Positions 9,861 to 18,025 of a stretch of DNA of 64,000 nt are shown one piece after another. Location of the stretch: the NCBI GenBank assembly GCA_023419315.1, contig JAEZYE010000043.1, forward strand, positions 62,001-126,000. Reading direction: 5' to 3'. Position 1 is the stretch's first letter. Every line of letters begins with the position of its first letter. The position numbers and the translations under genes were made by a program. Source of the DNA: Pseudomonadota bacterium. Lineage in GTDB: Bacteria; Pseudomonadota; Gammaproteobacteria; Xanthomonadales; Xanthomonadaceae. Under the pieces are notes generated by a model. The model was not told the origin of the DNA. It saw only the letters and a list, made by a program, of their open reading frames with translations, and ran no database searches.

Positions 9861-10257
9861 GGGAGCCTCCCTGTCGGGGCCCGCCCGACACTCGCCTATA
9901 ATTGTGAGTCCGATGACTTTCTGAAGCGCGGCGGGGAACGGGTTTGTCCAGCACGAACATGATCCTTGGGAAAGGAAGTTGGGGAGCACCGGAACCTCGG
10001 CGCGGGTGGACTGCGTGCGGGCAGCCCGTCATCGAGGTGCGGTCCGAGCATAGCGCCGACGAGGCCGTACCGACGGCGCGCGGCTTGTCCTGGTTTGTCC
10101 GTAACGCGGGTCCCTCCGGTCCCACCCGCGCCGCGTACCATGGCGCTCCGGAGCACATTCGCCGCCGACGGAAAACGTTCGTGCAGACCTTCGTTCCCCC
10201 GCGTACCACACCTGTCGCATGCTTTGGCCGGGCGACCCCATCGCGAGGTCCCGCCTG
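9861..10257. other. Divergent intergenic region with TATAAT and possible leader structure
   Basis: About 400 bp separate two divergent genes. A perfect TATAAT occurs at 9897-9902 on the plus strand, and TACCAT near 10136 is a second -10 candidate. Between them, complementary segments (CCTCG near 10000 with CGAGG near 10033) could fold in RNA. No known riboswitch, 4.5S, 6S or RNase P signature is recognised. The plus-strand element would give the CHASE2 gene an unusually long leader or make a separate small RNA. Confidence 0.35.
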
Positions 10258-11913
10258 ATGGCGGCCACTTCCCCGCTTCCCGCCCGCACGCGATGGCTGA
10301 TTGCCGTCGGCGCGGCCGCGCTGGTGACCTGCCTGATTCTGCTGGGACTGGGCCAGCGCATGGATGCGTGGTGGTACGACCGCATCAGCAGCAGCACGGC
10401 GCAGACGGCCGACCCGCGCATCGTGATCGTCACCATCGACGAGAAGAGCCTGGCCGAACTGGGACGCTGGCCATGGACGCGTCGCGTGCACGCGCGACTG
10501 GTCGATGAACTCGGCCGCCTCGGCGCGCAGGGAACGGGGCTGGACTTGCTGCTGTCGGAACCGGCCTTGTTCGATCCGGAGGGCGACGCCCTGCTGGCGC
10601 GCGCGATCAGCCGCAACGGCCGCGTCGTGCTGCCGGTCCTGGCCGAACCCGTGCAGGCGGGCGGGCAGCCGGTGGAGTTGTTGCCGATTCCGGAATTTGC
10701 CGCTTCCGCCGCTGCCCTTGGCCATGTCGATGTCGCCCCGGATGCCGATGGCATCGTGCGCGGCGTATGGCTGCGCGCGGGCCAGGGAACCGCGCGCTGG
10801 CCCAGCCTGTCGCTGGCGCTCAGCCAGCTCAATTCGCCCGCCGATGCCGTGTCGTCCGTGCCCGGCGAACGTGCGGAAACCGGCGAGATCTCGGCCAAGC
10901 GCTGGGTGCGCGACTACCGCGTGCTGATTCCTTATGCGCGCGATGCCGATCGCTTCCCGCGCGTGTCGTACGTGGACGTCATCAACCAGCGCGTTCCGCC
11001 GTCGCAGTTGCAGGGACGCTGGGTGCTGGTCGGCACCACGGTCAACGGCATGGGCGACAGCCTGCGCGTGCCGGGCGCGGTATCGCGGCGCAACCTCGAC
11101 CAAGTCGAATACGAAGCCAACGTGCTGGCCATGCTGTTGCAGGGCAAGGCGATCACGCCGCTGTCGCTGGCCGCGCAGTGCGCGCTGTCGATCGTGCTGG
11201 TTGTATTGCCGATGCTGCTGTTCGGCCTGCCGGGGCTGCGTCAGTTCTGGCGCCCGCTCGCGCTGAGCCTCGTGCTCACGCTGTTGACCAGCCATGCATT
11301 GCTGCAGCTCGGCCACCTGTGGTTCCCGCCTTCGGCGGCATTGCTGCTGCTGTTGGGCGGAGCCGCATTCTGCGCTTATCGTTTCCTGCGCCGCAGCCGC
11401 CACGCCGCGCAGACCGATGCAGTCACCGGGCTGGCGAACCGGCACCGCTTCGAACAGGCGCTCGATCACGAAGTGCGCGCTTCCCAGCGCAGCCAGATGC
11501 CGCTGTCGCTGCTGTTGCTGGACATCGATTATTTCCGCCAGATCAATGCATCGCAGGGCACCGGCACCGGCGATGCCGTCTTGCGCACCTTCGCGCGCGT
11601 CCTGCGTGGCCGCGCGCGCCGGCCGCGTGACCTGATCGCCCGGCTCGGTGGCGACGAATTCGCCGTGCTGCTTCCGGAAACCTCGGCGCAGGCGGCCGCC
11701 ACGATCGCAACCACCATCCATGTCGATCTGGCCAACCTTGCCGCCCGCAACGGCCAGGACGATCCCGGTCCGCCGTTCACCGCGAGCATCGGCATCCACA
11801 CGATCCAGGCCGGCGATGCGCTCGAAGCCCGGGAGATGTTCGACCGCGCCGATGCCGCGCTCTTCCAGGCCCGCGAGGGCAACCAGCGCAGCGCCGGCCT
11901 CGCCACCCCGTGA
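10258..11913 (+). CDS. Membrane diguanylate cyclase, CHASE2-GGDEF
   Basis: The 551-residue protein has one N-terminal membrane segment (about 10-35). A periplasmic CHASE2 sensor follows (about 45-285) with the signature VIVTIDEKSLAELGRWPWTR. Two or three membrane helices (about 300-380) and a GGDEF domain come next. The GGDEF motif (464-468) is intact. An RPRD sequence lies five residues upstream, matching the RxxD product-inhibition site, so an active, feedback-inhibited c-di-GMP synthase is expected. ATG 10258 has GAGGT 8 nt upstream and is preferred over 10219. The CHASE2 ligand is unknown. Confidence 0.9.
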   Translation: MAATSPLPARTRWLIAVGAAALVTCLILLGLGQRMDAWWYDRISSSTAQTADPRIVIVTIDEKSLAELGRWPWTRRVHARLVDELGRLGAQGTGLDLLLSEPALFDPEGDALLARAISRNGRVVLPVLAEPVQAGGQPVELLPIPEFAASAAALGHVDVAPDADGIVRGVWLRAGQGTARWPSLSLALSQLNSPADAVSSVPGERAETGEISAKRWVRDYRVLIPYARDADRFPRVSYVDVINQRVPPSQLQGRWVLVGTTVNGMGDSLRVPGAVSRRNLDQVEYEANVLAMLLQGKAITPLSLAAQCALSIVLVVLPMLLFGLPGLRQFWRPLALSLVLTLLTSHALLQLGHLWFPPSAALLLLLGGAAFCAYRFLRRSRHAAQTDAVTGLANRHRFEQALDHEVRASQRSQMPLSLLLLDIDYFRQINASQGTGTGDAVLRTFARVLRGRARRPRDLIARLGGDEFAVLLPETSAQAAATIATTIHVDLANLAARNGQDDPGPPFTASIGIHTIQAGDALEAREMFDRADAALFQAREGNQRSAGLATP

Positions 11914-12060
11914 GCCTTCGCCGGAAGGCCGCGAACCCGCCGGGTTGGCCGGCCGGGCATGACCTTCGACACCCGCCGCTCCCGCACGCCGGGAGTAGAG
12001 TCCCGCGCACGTCCGTCCGGACGTCCTGATCCCAACGCCCGAAACGGGCCGGAGTTGAAC

Positions 12061-14169
12061 GTGACCTTCCGCAAACCGCAGATGCTTTTCCTGTCGCTGG
12101 CCGTGACCGCCGCCCTCGCCGGCTGCTCCAAGCCCAACGAGGCCGCCGCGCCACAGACCGCCGCCACTCCGGCCGACGCGCCCGCCACCGCGCTGAAGCT
12201 GGACGAAAGCAAGCTGCCGCCGGTCAACCGCTTCCTCATCGGCGATCTGGACGCCAGCAAGAACGCGTGCGTGGACTTCAATGGCTACGTCAACGGCAAG
12301 TGGCTGGCCGCCAACCAGATTCCGGGCGACCGCTCCAGTTGGGGCGCCTTTGAAATGCTCGACGAACGCTCCACCGCCGTGCAGCGCCAGTTGGCCGAGC
12401 AGGCCGCCGCCGACGGCAAGGCCACTGGCGTCGAAAAGCTGGTCGGCGATTTCTGGGCCACCGGCATGGACGCGGAGAAGATCAACGCCCAGGGCATCGA
12501 ACCGCTCAAGCCGCAGCTGGCGCAGATTGATGCGCTGGCCGACGGCCCGGCCGTGGCCGAGTTCCTGCGTGCATCGGCCGCCAAGGGCAACGGTTACCTC
12601 ATCGGCATCGGCTCGATGCCCGACTTCAAGAACTCCGAGATCAACATCGCCGCGACCGGCCAGGGCGGCCTGAGCCTGCCCGACACGCCGTACTACTCCG
12701 ACGCCAAGTACCAGAAGATCCGGGACGCCTACGTCACCCACGTGGCCAAGGTGCTGGAGCTCTCGGGCGTGCCGGCCGCCGACGCCGCCAAGCAGGCCAA
12801 GGACGTGCTGGCATTCGAAACGCGCCTGGCGAAGGTCTCGAAGTCGCGCGAGGATTTCTCCCGCAACGTGTCGCTCTACTACAACATGGTCACCCCGGCC
12901 GAAGCGGACACACTGTCGCCGAATTTCCCCTTCACCAAGCTCTTCGAATCGCAGGGCGTGAAGGTTCCGGAGAAGTTCTCGCTGTCGGTGCCGGCGTACC
13001 ACGCCGAAGTGAGCAAGATGCTGGCCGACGTGCCGGTCGACCAGTGGAAGAGCTATCTGCGCTTCCACCTGGTGGATGACGCGTCGCCGTACCTGTCCGA
13101 TGCATTCGTGCAGGAAAGCTTCAACTTCTACGGCGCCACGCTGAGCGGCCAGAAGGAACTGAAGGAACGCGGCAAGCGCGTGCTCGACACCGTCGATGAT
13201 CAGGTCGGCGAAGCGCTCGGCCAGTTGTACGTGAAGGTCGCCTTCCCGCCGGAGTCGAAGGCGAAGATGGAAGCGCTGATCAAGAACCTCAGCGACGCGC
13301 TCAAGGTGCGTATCGAGAACCTCGCCTGGATGAGCGCCGACACCAAGAAGAAGGCGCTCGAAAAGTGGGCCACCTTCCAGCCGCGCGTCGGCTACCCGGA
13401 CAAGTGGCGTGAATGGGCCGGCCTGAGCACGACGCGCGACAGCTACATCGGCAACGTGCTCGCAGCGCGCGAATTCAACTACAAGTGGGACATCAGCAAG
13501 ATCGGCCAGCCGGTGGACAAGACCGAATGGGGCATGCGCCCGCAGACGGTCAATGCGTCCTACAACCCGCTCGCCAACCAGCTGACGTTCCCGGCCGCCA
13601 TCCTGCAGCCGCCGTTCTTCGACCCCAATGCCGACGACGCCATCAATTACGGCGGCATCGGCGCGGTGATCGGCCACGAAATGACGCACGGCTACGATGA
13701 CCAGGGTTCGCAGTTCGACGCCAAGGGCAACATGATCAACTGGTGGACGCCGACCGACGCGAAGGGTTTCGAATCGCGCACGGGCAAGCTGGTGGATCAG
13801 TTCAACGCCTATCGCACCGCCGACGGCAAGGAGATCAATGGACGCCACACGCTGGGCGAGAACATCGCCGATCTCGGCGGCCTTGCCACCGCCTACGACG
13901 CCATGAAGAAGGCGGCCGGCGATACGCCCGACCCGAAGATCGACAACCTCACCCGCGACCAGCGATTCTTCCTGAGCTGGGCCACCGTGTGGCGCCGCAA
14001 CTTCACCCCGCAGGAACTGGAAAAGCGCCTGCAGACCGATGAGCACGCACTGGCGGAATTCCGCGCGGCGGGTGCGCCGTCGAACCTGCCGGCATTCGCC
14101 GCCGCGTTCCAGTGCAAGTCCGGCGATGCAATGGTCCGCGATGGCGACAAGCAAGTCGTGATCTGGTAA
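12061..14169 (+). CDS. M13 family metallopeptidase lipoprotein (PepO-like)
   Basis: This 702-residue neprilysin-family zinc peptidase keeps the full active site: HEMTH at 539-543 and the third ligand E600 in GENIADLGG. It ends with the usual Cys...W tail. A lipobox (LAVTAALAGC) marks it as a lipoprotein, so it probably sits in the periplasm. GTG 12061 was chosen because GGAG lies 6 nt before it and the signal peptide begins there; the frame is open from 11959. A paralogue follows 163 bp downstream. Family members cleave short peptides; the natural substrate here is unknown. Confidence 0.9.
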   Translation: MTFRKPQMLFLSLAVTAALAGCSKPNEAAAPQTAATPADAPATALKLDESKLPPVNRFLIGDLDASKNACVDFNGYVNGKWLAANQIPGDRSSWGAFEMLDERSTAVQRQLAEQAAADGKATGVEKLVGDFWATGMDAEKINAQGIEPLKPQLAQIDALADGPAVAEFLRASAAKGNGYLIGIGSMPDFKNSEINIAATGQGGLSLPDTPYYSDAKYQKIRDAYVTHVAKVLELSGVPAADAAKQAKDVLAFETRLAKVSKSREDFSRNVSLYYNMVTPAEADTLSPNFPFTKLFESQGVKVPEKFSLSVPAYHAEVSKMLADVPVDQWKSYLRFHLVDDASPYLSDAFVQESFNFYGATLSGQKELKERGKRVLDTVDDQVGEALGQLYVKVAFPPESKAKMEALIKNLSDALKVRIENLAWMSADTKKKALEKWATFQPRVGYPDKWREWAGLSTTRDSYIGNVLAAREFNYKWDISKIGQPVDKTEWGMRPQTVNASYNPLANQLTFPAAILQPPFFDPNADDAINYGGIGAVIGHEMTHGYDDQGSQFDAKGNMINWWTPTDAKGFESRTGKLVDQFNAYRTADGKEINGRHTLGENIADLGGLATAYDAMKKAAGDTPDPKIDNLTRDQRFFLSWATVWRRNFTPQELEKRLQTDEHALAEFRAAGAPSNLPAFAAAFQCKSGDAMVRDGDKQVVIW

Positions 14170-14195
14170 TCCGGAATACCGCTGCAACCTCGTTC

Positions 14196-14220
14196 GAAGG
14201 CCCGGCTCGTCCGGGCCTTC
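14196..14220 (+). terminator. Terminator hairpin between the two M13 genes
   Basis: A 10-bp perfect stem (14196-14205 with 14211-14220, loop CTCGT) follows the first M13 gene. The T-run is poor, so termination may be partial. Confidence 0.6.
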
Positions 14221-14297
14221 GTCGTTGCGGCGACGCGCATCGACGCGCCGGTACCGCGAAGTGTGCGACGCGTTCAGGGACAACGGGACGCCCTTGC

Positions 14298-14303
14298 TAG
14301 AAT
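14298..14303 (+). promoter_or_regulatory. -10 element of the second M13 gene
   Basis: TAGAAT lies 29 nt before ATG 14333, after the hairpin at 14196, so the paralogue probably has its own promoter. The -35 is weak. Confidence 0.5.
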
Positions 14304-14332
14304 CCGGCCACTTCAATCCCCCGGACGTTCCG

Positions 14333-16330
14333 ATGCCCCAGTTCCGCGCCGCCCTTGGCAAACCCTCGTTGATTGCTTTCGCCCTGGTCATCGCGCTGGG
14401 CAGCCCGCATGCCGAAGCGGCCAAGAAGAAGTCGCGCGCGCCTGCAGTCAGCGCCAACTGCTCCGATTTCCATGCCAGCGCGAACGCCGACTGGCTGAAA
14501 GCCAACACCAGCGGAAGCGCGCTCGGCCAATTGCGCGAACGCGCGCAACAGCAGCAGCGCGATCTGCTGCAGGCGGCCATGCAATCGCCGCAGGGCAACG
14601 AACAGAAACTGCTCGGCGATTTCTGGGCCAGCGGCCTGGACGAAGCCGCGGTTGAAGCCGATGGCGCCAAGCCGATCGCACCGTTGCTGGATCGCATCAA
14701 TGCGATCCGCAAAGCCAAGGACGTGGCGCCGTCGATCGCCGCGCTGCATCAGGTCGGCATCCCGGTCGCCTTTAACTTCAGCCCCGACATCGATCTGCGC
14801 GCGCTCGACCGGCACATCGGCTATTTCATGCAAGGGGGACTCGGCCTGCCGGATCCCGCGTTCTACACGCGCAACGATGCGGACACACGGCAAGTGATGG
14901 ATCGCTACCGCGCCTACGTGAAGCAGATCCTCGCCCTCACCGGCACCGCGCAGAACCGGCTCGATGCCGACGCGCAGGCCGTGATCGATCTGGAAACACG
15001 ACTGGCGCAGGTCTCCAAGCCATTGCTGGATCTGCGTAATCCGCTGACCAACTACGCGCCCGTGCCGACCAAGGATCTCGGCAAGCAGTACCGCAACCTG
15101 CAACTGGACGCCTTCCTCAAGGCGCAGGGCGTCAATGACGACGTGGTGTCGATGGCCGACCCGGCGCTGTTCAAGCAGCTCGACGGCTTGATCGCCACGC
15201 TCAAGCCGGACCAGTGGAAGGCCTATCTGCGCTGGCGCGTCGGCGATGCGATGGCGCCGTATCTCGCCAAGCCGTTCCACGACGCCGAGTTCGGGTTCCG
15301 CGGCCGTGTGTTGCGCGGACAGACTACGCCGCCGCCCCGCTGGCAGCAGGTGCTGGATGCGATCAATCTCGCCGCCGGTCCGATGCTGGGCAAGGAATAC
15401 GCCGCGCGTTATCTGCCGCAATCCACCGATGCGCAGGCCGAAGCGATCGCCAGGCAGTTGCGCGATGCGCTGGAACGCAGCGTCGAGCGCAGCACCTGGC
15501 TCAGCGCGAGCGCGAAGGCCGAAGCCAAGGCCAAGCTGGAGAAACTCAAGATCGAAGTCGGCACGCCGCATCGCGACATCGACTACACCGTGCAACCGAT
15601 GGGGCGCGGCAGCTTCGGCAGCAACATGCTGATTGCCTCCACCTGGCGCCATCGCGAAGAAATGAAGCGCATCGGCAAGGGCAACGCCGATCGCCGCTGG
15701 GATGTGCTGCCGCAACAGCCGGCGCTGGCCTACGACCTGGCGCAGAACCGCCTCATCGTGACGGCCGCCGTGCTGCAGGCGCCGGTGTTCGACCCCGCGC
15801 GTGACGCGGCCGGGCAGTACGGTGCCTACGGCGCGCTGGTCGGCCACGAGCTGAGCCGCGGCTTCGACAGCAAGGGCCGCATGATCGACGCCAAGGGCGA
15901 ACTGCGCGACTGGTGGACGCCTGCGGATCTGTCCGCATGGAACGCCATCGGCACGCAGGTCGCGAACCAGTACCAGACGCTGCCCTATCCCGAACTCAAA
16001 GGCGTGAACGTCAACGGCCAGCGCGTGCAGGACGAAGCCACCGCCGATCTGGCCGGCCTGGAACTGGCCTGGGACGCCTTCAACCAGGTGCAGCCACAAG
16101 CGCCGCAGGCTGCGAAGCAGGCGTTCTTCAAGGCGTGGGCGCAGCTGTGGGCGCAGAAAGCCAGTGAAGGCGAGGCGGCCGAACGTGCGGCGTCCGACGC
16201 CCGCGCGCCCGGCATCTGGCGCACCAACGCCACGCTCGCCAATCAACCTGCGTTCGCCGAAGCCTTCACCTGCAAGCCCGGCCAGCCGATGCAACGCAAG
16301 GAAGCCGACCAGATTCGCGTCTGGCGCTGA
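14333..16330 (+). CDS. M13-family peptidase homologue lacking a zinc ligand (probable pseudoenzyme)
   Basis: This 665-residue secreted paralogue of the preceding gene has a signal peptide ending near PHAEA. Where M13 enzymes have HExxH it reads HELSR: H505 and E506 are kept, but the second zinc-binding His is Arg509 (codon CGC at 15857-15859). The third ligand E568 is kept, in DEATADLAG. A single base change (CAC to CGC) separates it from an intact motif, yet the frame is full length and free of stops, which argues for selection on a non-catalytic role. ATG 14333 follows the TAGAAT promoter and begins the signal peptide. Confidence 0.85.
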   Translation: MPQFRAALGKPSLIAFALVIALGSPHAEAAKKKSRAPAVSANCSDFHASANADWLKANTSGSALGQLRERAQQQQRDLLQAAMQSPQGNEQKLLGDFWASGLDEAAVEADGAKPIAPLLDRINAIRKAKDVAPSIAALHQVGIPVAFNFSPDIDLRALDRHIGYFMQGGLGLPDPAFYTRNDADTRQVMDRYRAYVKQILALTGTAQNRLDADAQAVIDLETRLAQVSKPLLDLRNPLTNYAPVPTKDLGKQYRNLQLDAFLKAQGVNDDVVSMADPALFKQLDGLIATLKPDQWKAYLRWRVGDAMAPYLAKPFHDAEFGFRGRVLRGQTTPPPRWQQVLDAINLAAGPMLGKEYAARYLPQSTDAQAEAIARQLRDALERSVERSTWLSASAKAEAKAKLEKLKIEVGTPHRDIDYTVQPMGRGSFGSNMLIASTWRHREEMKRIGKGNADRRWDVLPQQPALAYDLAQNRLIVTAAVLQAPVFDPARDAAGQYGAYGALVGHELSRGFDSKGRMIDAKGELRDWWTPADLSAWNAIGTQVANQYQTLPYPELKGVNVNGQRVQDEATADLAGLELAWDAFNQVQPQAPQAAKQAFFKAWAQLWAQKASEGEAAERAASDARAPGIWRTNATLANQPAFAEAFTCKPGQPMQRKEADQIRVWR

Positions 16331-16346
16331 GCTTCACTTCGAACGG

Positions 16347-16376
16347 AAAAACGGCGCGGTCTCCCGCGCCGTTTTT
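16347..16376. terminator. Bidirectional terminator
   Basis: A 9-bp GC stem (16351-16359 with 16364-16372, loop TCTC), flanked by A-run and T-run, serves both the M13 paralogue and the convergent rhomboid gene. Confidence 0.85.
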
Positions 16377-17035
16377 CATTTGACGATCCGCATGCGCGGC
16401 GGCGGCGGCCGGCGCTTGCCGAACGGCGGTTGCCCGCGCCAGTAGCGGATCAGCAACCAGCCGAACAGCATGCCGCCCAGATGGGCCAGGTGCGCGACGC
16501 CGGACTGCGTGCCGGTGACGGCGAAGAACACCGCCAGCGCGCCGTAGATGATCACCAGCGTGCGTGCGCGGATCTCCATCGGAAACGGAAAGATGATCAT
16601 GCGCTGGTTCGGGAACAGCATGCCGAAGCCGAGCAGCAGCCCGTACACGCCGCCGGAAGCGCCCAGCGTCGCATAGCCGGGAAAACCCTGGCCCGTCATC
16701 CATGTCACCACTGCGAGCTGGCACAGGTTGCCGCCGATAACGCACGCCAGGAAATAGGTCAGGAAGCGCTTCTCGCCCCAGACCGCCTCCAGCGGCGAGC
16801 CGAACATCCACAGCGCCAGCATGTTGAAGGCCAGGTGCAGGAAGCTGCCATGCATGAAGCCGGCCGTCAGCAACTGCCACGGCATGAAGCTGTTGCCCGC
16901 TTCCATCCCCGACAGGTTGATCGGCCACAGTGCGAACGGCGCGACCAGCGCATCGCTCAGCACCATCTGCAGCAGGAACACGGCGCAGTTGGCGATCAGC
17001 AACGCGCGGGTCATGGGCAGGATCTGGGGAATCAT
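16376..17035 (-). CDS. Rhomboid family intramembrane serine protease
   Basis: The 219-residue protein has about six membrane segments and the rhomboid signature. It shows HLAFNMLALW (HxxxN), the catalytic Ser in GASG (S127) and the catalytic His in HLAHLGG (H185). It cleaves membrane proteins within the bilayer; substrates are unknown. ATG 17035 is chosen because TATCAT (minus strand, 17069-17064) lies about 30 nt upstream and would place transcription start inside the longer open frame that begins at 17113. The C-terminus is Arg/Pro-rich and cytoplasmic. Confidence 0.88.
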   Translation of the reverse strand: MIPQILPMTRALLIANCAVFLLQMVLSDALVAPFALWPINLSGMEAGNSFMPWQLLTAGFMHGSFLHLAFNMLALWMFGSPLEAVWGEKRFLTYFLACVIGGNLCQLAVVTWMTGQGFPGYATLGASGGVYGLLLGFGMLFPNQRMIIFPFPMEIRARTLVIIYGALAVFFAVTGTQSGVAHLAHLGGMLFGWLLIRYWRGQPPFGKRRPPPPRMRIVK

Positions 17036-17063
17036 GCAGCGGCTCTCGTTCGGGGGCCGCGCC

Positions 17064-17069
17064 ATGATA
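17064..17069 (-). promoter_or_regulatory. -10 element of the rhomboid gene
   Basis: TATCAT on the minus strand overlaps the intergenic gap to the alkyltransferase-like gene and gives a leader of about 22 nt to ATG 17035. Confidence 0.45.
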
Positions 17070-17075
17070 ACGGGC

Positions 17076-17408
17076 TCAGCGTGACGGTCCCCACAGCACT
17101 TCATCGAGATCACGCGCGGCCTTCAGGCCAAGCACGCGCCCTTTCTCCACCCGCACGCCTTCCGCACGCAGCCGCTGGCTCTGTTCGCGGAAACCGCGCG
17201 AGCCTTCCGGAAATGCAATGCGTCCGTCGGAACGCAGGACGCGATGCCAAGGCAGTTCCGGATCCTCGTTCTGGCCAAGGATGCGCGCGACCAGGCGAGC
17301 GCGGCCGGGCAGGCCCGCACGTCGCGCCACCTCGCCGTATCCCGCCACGGCGCCCCGCGGAATCGCGCGGATGGCGGCGAGGATGCGGGATTCGGTCGAA
17401 GGCTCCAT
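17076..17408 (-). CDS. Alkyltransferase-like protein (ATL), MGMT family
   Basis: The 110-residue protein matches the DNA-binding domain of O6-alkylguanine methyltransferases, but the active-site PCHRV reads PWHRV with W54 in place of the acceptor Cys. Such ATL proteins, E. coli YbaZ among them, cannot transfer alkyl groups. They bind O6-alkylguanine and hand it to nucleotide excision repair. Length and the conserved GQNEDPELPWHRV stretch fit. ATG 17408 is used because residues upstream of it in the open frame do not look like the family. It sits upstream of the rhomboid gene on the same strand. Confidence 0.85.
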   Translation of the reverse strand: MEPSTESRILAAIRAIPRGAVAGYGEVARRAGLPGRARLVARILGQNEDPELPWHRVLRSDGRIAFPEGSRGFREQSQRLRAEGVRVEKGRVLGLKAARDLDEVLWGPSR

Positions 17409-17485
17409 GGGGCGCGCGTCTGTCGGAATGGCGGAAGTGTGGGCTGCGGCCGCGTGCGCGGCTATCCCGCGTGCGGCATCCGGCC

Positions 17486-17491
17486 TAACAT
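17486..17491 (+). promoter_or_regulatory. -10 element of the gene at 17519
   Basis: TAACAT lies 27 nt upstream of the ATG, and AGGA near 17506 provides the ribosome binding site. Confidence 0.45.
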
Positions 17492-17518
17492 AGCGCCGCA
17501 CGCTCCAGGAAACGAGCC

Positions 17519-17929
17519 ATGAAGAACTTCGAAAAAATCCGCAGCCACCTGCTCACCTCCGGCTACCGCGTTTCGGTGCAGGAGCCTTACGTGGCCTGCG
17601 TGGAACTGTCGCTGGACAACGGCACGCGGCATCAGGCGATTTTCCTGTCCGAACTGCACAACGATGACGAGCGCGCCTACCTGCGCGTCAGCACCGTCAT
17701 CGCCCCGATCACCGGCATCGATGCGCGTCGCGCACTCGCCTTCAACTGGCAGAGCAGCGTCGGCTATCTGGCCATCGGCGATCTGGATGGCGTGCCGTAC
17801 CTGCAACTGTGCGAGAACCGGCCTTACGACGGTCTCACCGCGGCGGAAGTGGATCGCCTGGTGCTGGAAATCGGCGGACTGGGCGATCGCATGGAACGCG
17901 CACTGTCGGCGGAAGGCGATCTGCTGTAG
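17519..17929 (+). CDS. Small cytoplasmic protein, YbjN-like fold suspected
   Basis: This 136-residue acidic protein has no signal peptide or membrane segment. Its alternating hydrophobic pattern (AYLRVSTVIAPI, LAFNWQSSVGYLAIGDLDG) and length resemble the YbjN / type III secretion chaperone-like fold. That is a pattern judgement, not a motif match. It has a clear -10 (TAACAT), an AGGA site and a strong terminator, so it is probably a single-gene transcript. No function is assigned. Confidence 0.65.
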   Translation: MKNFEKIRSHLLTSGYRVSVQEPYVACVELSLDNGTRHQAIFLSELHNDDERAYLRVSTVIAPITGIDARRALAFNWQSSVGYLAIGDLDGVPYLQLCENRPYDGLTAAEVDRLVLEIGGLGDRMERALSAEGDLL

Positions 17930-17967
17930 GACGCAAGCGCCGCACGGCAGGCGCTTCATCGCTCCCC

Positions 17968-17995
17968 AAAAAAAACGCCGGCGCATGCCGGCGTT
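17968..17995. terminator. Bidirectional terminator
   Basis: A 9-bp perfect stem (17974-17982 with 17987-17995, loop GCAT) follows an eight-A run. It separates the convergent 17519 gene and pitA. Confidence 0.85.
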
Positions 17996-18025
17996 CTTTC
18001 ATTCCATCGCGAACGTCGCGCCGAC

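Noticed and set aside
9853..14718. A 1621-codon open frame on the minus strand
   Set aside because: It runs antisense through the CHASE2-GGDEF gene and the first M13 gene, which have motifs, ribosome binding sites and signal peptides. The frame is low-complexity Arg/Gly/His/Gln, typical of antisense in GC-rich coding DNA.
14297..16294. A 665-codon minus-strand frame mirroring the second M13 gene
   Set aside because: Same reason: it is the antisense of a motif-bearing gene with no ribosome binding site or recognisable domain.
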